The position numbers and the translations under genes were made by a program. This document shows positions 1 to 5,628 of a stretch of 9,173 bases of DNA, in pieces (position 1 is the first letter of the stretch; each line of letters opens with the position of its first letter). Below the pieces are notes generated by a model. The model made no database searches. It saw only the letters and a program-made list of their open reading frames with translations, and had not been told where the DNA came from. Origin of the DNA: an uncultured Pelagibacteraceae bacterium. Its GTDB lineage: Bacteria > Pseudomonadota > Alphaproteobacteria > Pelagibacterales > Pelagibacteraceae. The DNA is taken from contig CABYKW010000018.1 of the NCBI GenBank assembly GCA_902519635.1, forward strand, positions 1 to 9,173, given 5' to 3'.

Positions 1-966
1 AATATTCTTAATTGGTTTAAAAATAGAATAAATTTTTAAAGCCATATTTATAATCATTTCGTTAGAAGGTCTAATATCCCCTGAAAAATTTTCTTTCTTG
101 TTTTTGATTTGAAATAAACCTGGTGCAACATCTAAATTGCTAGAAATTTTATTTTTACCTAGATAAACTGATATTAATCTTGGATGATGTTTTATTGCTA
201 CTTCATTTTTAATACCTAAATATTCCATTATCAGCCTGGTTGTTGATAAAGTGCCTGCAGCTAATATCAATCTTTTTGTTATAAATATTTTTGAATCGTT
301 TTTATTTACAGAATGTAAGTATAGCAAATTTTTTTTCTTTCTTATTTTGTCGACAAAATAGTTATGCAAAATAACTTTGTTTTCGATTTTATTAAAAATT
401 AAATTAGGCGTAAGTTTTTTATCCTTTTTGTTACTATTAATTTTATTTAAAGCTAGCAATGATTTTTCTATGATCAGACTGTTATTTTTTTTATTTCTTT
501 GGCTGAAAAGTTTTTCATAAAAATAATTTAACTTAAAGTCTTTGTTATAATTTTTAAACGAACCGGTTAAGAGTTTTTCATTAAGCATCTCTAAAAAACA
601 TTTCATAATTTCTTTTTTTACTTTACTTCCAAAGGAATCTAGATCACTGCTAACATCCTTGTCTATTTGTAACCCCCAATAATTGGAAAGGCCTCCAAAT
701 TCTAAGGAGCCAAGTAAACTGCAGTTTTTTTTATCAAACTTAAAATTATTAAATTTAAAATAATCCTCAATCTTGCTAAAATTCTTTTTAAATTGAGGAG
801 GAAGACCTTTGTCGTCAGGTGTGAATCGAAAATTATCAAGGAGATCCTTATTAAAAGATGGTGAAATTATATTAATTTTTTTATTTTTTTTTAAATATTC
901 TTCAGCAAAAATCATGCTAGATAGTCCGCTGCCTAAAATTAAAATATCAAATATTTTATTACTCAT
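1..966 (-). CDS. GMC-like FAD-dependent oxidoreductase, C-terminal part outside the window
   Basis: The frame is open from ATG at 966 to the left edge: 322 residues with no stop, so the gene is 3'-truncated by the window. Residues 7-17 form a Rossmann FAD-binding start (DILILGSGLSS, with glycines 12 and 14). Residues 89-98 (EFGGLSNYWG) resemble the second FAD-contacting motif of GMC-type flavoproteins. Residues 235-247 (LAAGTLSTTRLIM) match the 'AAG..s..lLl' element seen near the middle of GMC/choline-dehydrogenase-like enzymes. The catalytic His region would lie off the edge. The start codon directly follows the TAA stop of the upstream glycosyltransferase with no spacer, which suggests translational coupling and a shared pathway. 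My inference is that it oxidises a sugar or lipid-linked glycan in a surface polysaccharide pathway; the substrate is unknown. No signal peptide is visible, so it is probably cytoplasmic. The family call is fairly safe, the role is not. Confidence 0.8.
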   Translation of the reverse strand, partial: MSNKIFDILILGSGLSSMIFAEEYLKKNKKINIISPSFNKDLLDNFRFTPDDKGLPPQFKKNFSKIEDYFKFNNFKFDKKNCSLLGSLEFGGLSNYWGLQIDKDVSSDLDSFGSKVKKEIMKCFLEMLNEKLLTGSFKNYNKDFKLNYFYEKLFSQRNKKNNSLIIEKSLLALNKINSNKKDKKLTPNLIFNKIENKVILHNYFVDKIRKKKNLLYLHSVNKNDSKIFITKRLILAAGTLSTTRLIMEYLGIKNEVAIKHHPRLISVYLGKNKISSNLDVAPGLFQIKNKKENFSGDIRPSNEMIINMALKIYSIFKPIKNI

Positions 967-1986
967 TTAGCTTACGATAATATTAGAAATTTGTTTAAAC
1001 ATATCTTTTTTAAGTGGAAATTTATTCTTTGCAATAGTTTCTTGAATCTTAATATAATTTTTCATCACGTATTCTGTGATTTCAGAAAATGAGTCTATTG
1101 TTCTTTTTGCAACAAAAATCCCTTTTCTATCTTTTATTATGTGAGCAATATCTTCAAACACGATAACAGGTCTTCTCCGAGCAAGACACTCATCCACAAC
1201 ATATGGTTGCCCCTCCGTAAATGAAGGTAATATTAGTATGTTATGGTTATCATATGTATCAATCAAAGATTGGTTGTCGGAAACATATCCGATTAATTTT
1301 ATATTTTTATTCGTGGAAGCCTTAATGTTTTTAAGATTACCTACAACTGAAAATTCAGCATCAAGTTTAATTTTTTCAAACATTTTTAAAAATTCATAAA
1401 TACCTTTTTCAGGATTAGCTCGTCCAACATATAAAAATCTAATTTTATCAAGTTTTACTTCTTTATGACACTCTAACCATTTTTCATCCAAAGAAGATGA
1501 AGTTATTACATGACAATTTTTTTTCTTACACAATCTTTCATGTAGAGCTATAACAGTCGAATTTGAAGTTACTATTGAATACATAATGTTAAAGATCCAT
1601 ACAGACCAGGAACCTAATATAAATTTCCATTCTTCATGTCCGCTACTGATTAAGTATAAAAAAACTTTTTTTCTGAATAAAAATAAAAATAAAAAAGAAA
1701 TAAATGTGTAAGGAGTTATAGAAATTATTAAATATTTTGAGTCCTTGTTTTTAAAAGTTTCAAATATAAAATAAATAAATTTAACAATATTTGATGCTAT
1801 CTTTATATCTTTTAAATTAATTCTATGATTTCCTTTTTTCTTTGATTCTCTAACTATATACTTAACTTTGTGATGATCGTTTAATCCCTCAGGAAGAATT
1901 TTTAAATTATAATTACTGCAATAAAATTCACTGTTATCTTCAAAAACCTTTTCATTATTAATTACAACCAATAAATTATCTTTCAT
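967..1986 (-). CDS. Glycosyltransferase, GT4-like (GT-B fold)
   Basis: This 339-residue protein carries the C-terminal donor-binding half of GT-B retaining glycosyltransferases. The phosphate-contacting loop is at residues 185-196 (LYVGRANPEKGI). The EX7E motif is E258 and E266, in the stretch TEGQPYVVDE. The N-terminal acceptor half (1-175) is poorly conserved and holds a hydrophobic patch at about 86-113, which may dock the enzyme to the inner face of the membrane rather than cross it. It probably moves a sugar from a nucleotide-sugar donor onto a lipid-linked surface glycan; donor and acceptor are unknown. Start ATG 1986 lies 44 bases beyond the encoded CCA end of tRNA-Thr, with no clear Shine-Dalgarno sequence and no obvious promoter of its own, so read-through from the tRNA promoter is plausible. 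The TAA stop touches the ATG of the downstream oxidoreductase. Confidence 0.85.
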   Translation of the reverse strand: MKDNLLVVINNEKVFEDNSEFYCSNYNLKILPEGLNDHHKVKYIVRESKKKGNHRINLKDIKIASNIVKFIYFIFETFKNKDSKYLIISITPYTFISFLFLFLFRKKVFLYLISSGHEEWKFILGSWSVWIFNIMYSIVTSNSTVIALHERLCKKKNCHVITSSSLDEKWLECHKEVKLDKIRFLYVGRANPEKGIYEFLKMFEKIKLDAEFSVVGNLKNIKASTNKNIKLIGYVSDNQSLIDTYDNHNILILPSFTEGQPYVVDECLARRRPVIVFEDIAHIIKDRKGIFVAKRTIDSFSEITEYVMKNYIKIQETIAKNKFPLKKDMFKQISNIIVS

Positions 1987-2030
1987 TTAACTATATAAAT
2001 TTCGATTCTTAGAAATTCTCACTTTAAAAC

Positions 2031-2106
2031 TGGTGCCCTCACACGGACTCGAACCGCGAACCTATTGATTACAAATCAATTGCTCTACCAATTGAGCTAT
2101 GAGGGC
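2031..2106 (-). tRNA. tRNA-Thr (anticodon TGT)
   Basis: On the minus strand a complete cloverleaf can be folded. It has a 7-bp acceptor stem (GCCCTCA with TGAGGGC), a D arm with TAGCTCAATTGGTAGAGCA, and an anticodon stem ATTGA/TCAAT closing the loop TTTGTAA. Anticodon TGT is complementary to plus-strand positions 2071-2073. The T arm contains GGTTCGAGTCC. The terminal CCA is encoded (2031-2033 on the plus strand as TGG). The length is 76 bases with CCA. It sits between the nucleotide-sugar dehydrogenase upstream and the glycosyltransferase downstream, all on the same strand. Confidence 0.96.
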
Positions 2107-2114
2107 TTGCGGAG

Positions 2115-2143
2115 TATTTAGCATGAAACACTAATAAATCCAA
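2115..2143 (-). promoter_or_regulatory. Putative sigma70-type promoter for tRNA-Thr
   Basis: Reading the minus strand, TTGGAT (2138-2143) is followed after exactly 17 bases by TAAATA (2115-2120), then CTCCGC and the first base of the mature tRNA at 2106. The expected start point would be about 2108, leaving a leader of only about two bases. The GC-rich stretch between the -10 box and the start resembles the discriminators of stable-RNA promoters. The same TAAATA-CTC string precedes tRNA-Leu, which strengthens the call. AT-rich DNA gives many chance -10 matches, so this remains a prediction. Confidence 0.55.
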
Positions 2144-2173
2144 TCTTTTTTGAAATTGTTTTAATTCGAACAT

Positions 2174-3487
2174 TTAAATCCATCCACTATCTCCAGATAA
2201 ATGATAATTATTTTTTAAATTATACTTTTTCCATGCTCCATCATGATCAATTATAAGTTTACAACTTTTAAGATATTTTTCTAAAATTTGTTTTTTTATT
2301 TTAAATTGTTTGTGATCAACAGTAACAATTATACAATCAAATTTTGATAAATCCTTTGGAAAATTAAATGTTTTTACTTTGACAGCTTGATGTATCTCTT
2401 TATAGCTAAAATACGGATCAAATAATCTCACTTGTAATTTTTTATTTTTTAAGGATTTTACCAATGGTATAACCTTTGAAAGTACACTGACTTTTAAATC
2501 ACCTTTATAAGACAAACCTAAGATACCAATTTTTTTTAACCCTCTTTTAACTATTGAATTGGTGATTGATTTACTCATCCCATCGTCCGTCTTTATTGTT
2601 TCTCTTAATAGTGAAAGTTTATTTAAACTTTTTACTTGAGATAAAATGTATCTACTTGATAATGGTATGCAGTATCCGCCTGCACCTATTCCAGGATGAA
2701 AAGTTTCAATATTCCATTTAGTTCCGACAAGTTTTAAAACCTCTCTAATATTATCATTTGGAAAAGCTAAGGAGAGTTGATTAGCAAGAGTTATATCCAT
2801 ATGCCTATATGCGTTCTCAACACTTTTTACCATTTCTGAAACTCTGTAAGAGCTTGCAACATGAAGTTTTTTACAAACAATTGATAAAACATCTCTTGAA
2901 ACTCTTGTAGATTTTTGGTCAGTTGATCCATATACTCTATCTAAAGTTTCAAGGTTTTTTTCTCCTTCAATAAACCAATCTCTTCGCGGCGCTATTGAAA
3001 GCAAAATATTTTTACCAACAATAAATTTTTTGTTTTTTAGGAATGGGATAATTTTTTTATCTGAGACTTTCGGTGCTAATGTAGATTCTACAATTATAAT
3101 CGGTGGATTCTTGGCATTACGATTTATTTTTACTATATTGTTAAGTACGCTTAATAGTGGTTTATAATATGGCTTTCCATCTTTTTCTGTTGGTATGGCA
3201 ATAAAATGTACTAAAAAATCCTCTGAAATTAAATCTTTATAATTAGATGTACCTTTTAAATAATTCGACTTTACCAAACTCTTTATATTAAACCCAAACC
3301 AATTAGCTAAATCAGCAAGAGGTAAAATTCCTGAGTTAATCTTTTTAATTTTATCTTTGTTTACATCATAACCAACACATTTAATTTTTTTCTTAGCGAA
3401 ATATACCATGGTAGATAAACCAATATAACCCGTTCCCCAAACAGCTATTTTAAATTTTTTAGATTTAAGTAATTTTTTATAATTCAT
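2174..3487 (-). CDS. Nucleotide-sugar dehydrogenase (UDP-glucose/GDP-mannose dehydrogenase family), divergent
   Basis: This 437-residue protein would oxidise the C6 hydroxyl of a nucleotide-linked sugar to a carboxylate with NAD+, supplying uronic-acid-type donors for surface glycans. The N-terminal NAD-binding motif is GTGYIGL (18-24), followed by the acidic end of strand 2 (VGYD, 38-41). The central helix SEMVKSVENAYRHM (217-230) gives the family Lys221 and Asn225. The catalytic Cys is C273 in GIGAGGYCIP (266-275). A second Rossmann half begins at about 318 (IGILGLSYKGD). Length fits the family (about 390-450). Two features are unusual. The Asp normally four residues after the Cys is Ser277. 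The usual 'PER..PG' segment reads APRRDWFIEG (166-175). The substrate could be UDP-glucose, UDP-HexNAc or another sugar. ATG 3487 begins 7 bases after the nadK stop, indicating cotranscription. The glycosyltransferase beyond tRNA-Thr is a likely pathway partner. Confidence 0.87.
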   Translation of the reverse strand: MNYKKLLKSKKFKIAVWGTGYIGLSTMVYFAKKKIKCVGYDVNKDKIKKINSGILPLADLANWFGFNIKSLVKSNYLKGTSNYKDLISEDFLVHFIAIPTEKDGKPYYKPLLSVLNNIVKINRNAKNPPIIIVESTLAPKVSDKKIIPFLKNKKFIVGKNILLSIAPRRDWFIEGEKNLETLDRVYGSTDQKSTRVSRDVLSIVCKKLHVASSYRVSEMVKSVENAYRHMDITLANQLSLAFPNDNIREVLKLVGTKWNIETFHPGIGAGGYCIPLSSRYILSQVKSLNKLSLLRETIKTDDGMSKSITNSIVKRGLKKIGILGLSYKGDLKVSVLSKVIPLVKSLKNKKLQVRLFDPYFSYKEIHQAVKVKTFNFPKDLSKFDCIIVTVDHKQFKIKKQILEKYLKSCKLIIDHDGAWKKYNLKNNYHLSGDSGWI

Positions 3488-3494
3488 TATGATT

Positions 3495-4253
3495 CTAATT
3501 TATTTCTCTTTTAAGTTGTTCTAACTTAATTTTTTTTTGGAGACTTCTGTTTCTATCGTATAATAGACCAAATTTTATTCTATTATTAATTTTTACATTA
3601 ATAATTTTAGCATTTCTTATTTCAATATTGTCTGCTACAGCACTAATAGGTCTTTTTTTAGAATTTAAATTTTTAATAGTAATTTTAGATTTGTCACCAA
3701 CAATTTTTCCTCGCCAACGTCTTGGTCTAAAAGCACTTATCGGAGCAATAGATATTTTTTTAGAATTCAAACTTAGTATAGGTCCATGAACTGACATATT
3801 GTAAGCTGTGCTTCCTGCTGGAGTAGAAACTAAAACCCCATCTGAGATTAATTTTTTAATAATGTATTTTGAACCATTTTTTATCGATATAGATGCAGCT
3901 TGCCTACTCTGTCTTAATATAGAAACCTCATTAATCGCTAAACATTTTTTTGTTTTATTTTTGCTACTAACTTTCATCTCTAAAGGAGAAATTCGTATCA
4001 TTTTAGCTTTTGATAAATTTTTAATAATATTTTTTCTTGAAAACTTATTCATAAGAAATCCATAATTTCCTGAATTGATCCCATAAAATAAATTTGACTT
4101 GTTTTTATTTCTTTTTAATGTTTGGAGCATAAATCCGTCTCCGCCTATAACGATAACTAAATTTAATCTTTTAACCATATTTGGTTTAATTTTTTTTATT
4201 AAAAATTTCTTAATTTTTAAAGATTTGCTATTGGAATCTGAAATAATTTTCAT
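3495..4253 (-). CDS. nadK: NAD kinase
   Basis: The enzyme phosphorylates NAD+ to NADP+ in the cytoplasm and is normally essential. Diagnostic motifs, numbered from ATG 4253, are GGDG (37-40, IGGDGFML), GINSGNYGFL (58-67), the NE pair (108-109) and SDGVLVSTPAGSTAY (137-151). The C-terminal FRPRRWRG (175-182) and RPISAVADN (201-209) are of the form I associate with alphaproteobacterial NAD kinases. Length 252 residues is normal for that group. Three in-frame starts are possible: TTG 4268, ATG 4262 and ATG 4253. I chose ATG 4253 because GAGA (4263-4266) lies 9 bases upstream and the resulting MKIISDS begins the first strand directly. TTG 4268 would start only two bases after the CCA end of tRNA-Leu. 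The gene is almost certainly transcribed with that tRNA and with the following dehydrogenase, since no room remains for a separate promoter. Confidence 0.95.
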   Translation of the reverse strand: MKIISDSNSKSLKIKKFLIKKIKPNMVKRLNLVIVIGGDGFMLQTLKRNKNKSNLFYGINSGNYGFLMNKFSRKNIIKNLSKAKMIRISPLEMKVSSKNKTKKCLAINEVSILRQSRQAASISIKNGSKYIIKKLISDGVLVSTPAGSTAYNMSVHGPILSLNSKKISIAPISAFRPRRWRGKIVGDKSKITIKNLNSKKRPISAVADNIEIRNAKIINVKINNRIKFGLLYDRNRSLQKKIKLEQLKREIN

Positions 4254-4270
4254 TTTATTCATTCTCAATA

Positions 4271-4356
4271 TGGTGCCCTCGGCCAGACTCGAACTGGCAC
4301 TCCCAAAAGGGCAAGGATTTTAAGTCCTTTGTGTCTACCAATTTCACCACGAGGGC
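4271..4356 (-). tRNA. tRNA-Leu (anticodon TAA)
   Basis: On the minus strand this is a class II tRNA of 86 bases including an encoded CCA. It has an acceptor stem GCCCTCG/CGAGGGC, a D arm with TGGTGAAATTGGTAGACAC, and an anticodon stem AAGGA/TCCTT around the loop CTTAAAA. Anticodon TAA is complementary to plus-strand positions 4320-4322. A long variable arm has stem CCC-TTTT-GGG, and the T arm contains AGTTCGAGTCT. The long variable arm and the TAA anticodon agree on leucine. The 3' end is 2 to 17 bases from the possible nadK starts, so RNase processing of a mixed tRNA-mRNA transcript is expected. Confidence 0.96.
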
Positions 4357-4374
4357 ATTAATGAATTTCATGAG

Positions 4375-4403
4375 TATTTAAGCTAATATATATAATTGAA
4401 CAA
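4375..4403 (-). promoter_or_regulatory. Putative sigma70-type promoter for tRNA-Leu and nadK
   Basis: Reading the minus strand, TTGTTC (4398-4403) is followed after 17 bases by TAAATA (4375-4380) and then CTC. The mature tRNA begins 18 bases further on, so a leader of roughly 12 bases is expected. The TAAATACTC string is identical to the one before tRNA-Thr. The spacer between this tRNA and the preceding permease gene (4357-4434) holds no convincing terminator hairpin with a T-run, so some read-through from the sugar-transport operon cannot be excluded. Confidence 0.5.
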
Positions 4404-4434
4404 GTTTAATAAGTAAATTTATTTTATTTAAGAA

Positions 4435-5628
4435 CTACCCTTTAACACTACCAGATGTAAGGCCACTCACCAAATATTTTTCAAAATATACAAAAATAAA
4501 AAGCACTGGTAAGGTAACTATAACAGATCCAGCCATTAAATATTGGCGTGGAGTCTCTGCATCCCCACTAAGATACTGAATAGCTCTTGATAATGTAAAA
4601 GATTTAGGGCTATCTAAAAACATTAAAGAAAAAAGAAATTCATTCCAAGCTATCATGAAGACATAGAGTGCGACGGATGCAATAGCTGGTAAACTTAAAG
4701 GAATGATAATCTTTAAAATTATACCAAACCAATTCTGACCATCCATAATCCCTGCATCTTCAATTTCTTTTGGAATACTTTTGAAATATCCTTGCAACAT
4801 ATAAATAGCGACAGGCAAAGTTGTTGCTGTATAAACTATTAGTAAACCAAAAATTGAATTTCTTAATCCAAGTTGACTAAACACAGTGTACAAAGGGATT
4901 ACTAATACTATAGCTGGGAACATATAAATTATTAAAATCGATGTAGACAAAAAGTTTTTTCCAAAGAAATTTAATCTAGCAACTGCATAGGCTGCAGGTA
5001 TTGCAAATAATAGTGTTACAATAACGGTTCCAATAGAAACAGCTGAGCTTATTAAGATATATCTGCCGAAATTATAAGTTTCAAAAATTACAAAATATGA
5101 CTTGAATAAGTCAGCTAAACTTTTTGTAAAATCTAGACTAAAGTCTAACGGATTTACTAATAAAGCTATCTGAGTTTTAAAACTTGTAACCAGCATAATG
5201 TAAAATGGAAATAAAATTACAAATGCAAAGAAGACGATGCCAAACAAGGTGATAAAATCAAAAATAATCTTTTCAGATATGAAATCTTCTTTCAAAGACT
5301 CCATGCTATATTTTTTGAGTTTGTTCATAAAAAATAAAGTGATTAAGAAAACTCCAAAAATATACCAATATGGAGATGCCTCATTTAAGTAAAAATATAA
5401 AATTGAAAATATAAACGATAATGAGAAAATCTTTATTAAGTGATTAATCTTATTACCGATTAAGACAAAGGCTAAAGATAACAGGATACCAATTGAGAAA
5501 ACTTGTGTTATGTTTAAATTAGTAAAACTTAAACCCTGTAAAGTGGACATGATCTTCCAAATTGATAAAATACATGTCAGAAAAAAAGACGATATTATTA
5601 AAAATATTACTAAAGATTTAGACTTCAT
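4435..5628 (-). CDS. CUT1-type sugar ABC transporter permease, MalG-like, with N-terminal membrane extension
   Basis: This is one of two inner-membrane subunits of a carbohydrate importer. Numbered from ATG 5628 it has 397 residues, about 100-120 more than typical MalG-type subunits (around 280-300). Four extra hydrophobic segments at about 7-25, 43-58, 66-81 and 86-103 precede the usual six at about 125-148, 190-215, 227-250, 258-280, 312-334 and 365-385. The EAA loop that docks on the ATPase is at 288-310 (EIEDAGIMDG, ending in IIIP). The short C-terminal tail with LTSGSVKG is also MalG-like. A TTG start at 5643 is possible in frame. ATG 5628 is preferred because AGAGGG lies just upstream and it gives an 11-base overlap with the MalF-like gene, typical of translational coupling. 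It is the last gene of the binding protein-permease-permease operon. Confidence 0.92.
   Translation of the reverse strand: MKSKSLVIFLIISSFFLTCILSIWKIMSTLQGLSFTNLNITQVFSIGILLSLAFVLIGNKINHLIKIFSLSFIFSILYFYLNEASPYWYIFGVFLITLFFMNKLKKYSMESLKEDFISEKIIFDFITLFGIVFFAFVILFPFYIMLVTSFKTQIALLVNPLDFSLDFTKSLADLFKSYFVIFETYNFGRYILISSAVSIGTVIVTLLFAIPAAYAVARLNFFGKNFLSTSILIIYMFPAIVLVIPLYTVFSQLGLRNSIFGLLIVYTATTLPVAIYMLQGYFKSIPKEIEDAGIMDGQNWFGIILKIIIPLSLPAIASVALYVFMIAWNEFLFSLMFLDSPKSFTLSRAIQYLSGDAETPRQYLMAGSVIVTLPVLFIFVYFEKYLVSGLTSGSVKG

Noticed and set aside
1998..2017. Small inverted repeat AATTTC/GAAATT between tRNA-Thr and the glycosyltransferase gene, considered as a terminator
   Set aside because: The stem is only six bases, mostly A-T, with an 8-base loop and no T-run after it in the transcription direction.
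3808..4065. Plus-strand open frame of 85 codons
   Set aside because: It lies wholly antisense to the conserved core of NAD kinase and is a reverse-complement shadow of that gene in low-complexity AT-rich DNA.
4099..4323. Plus-strand open frame of 74 codons ending in SARLELALPKGQGF
   Set aside because: It reads antisense through nadK and tRNA-Leu. The final residues are the familiar translation of a reversed tRNA T arm, not a protein.
4357..4434. Search for a terminator after the permease operon
   Set aside because: Only weak A/T self-complementarity is present, with no GC-rich stem or U-tract, so no terminator is called.
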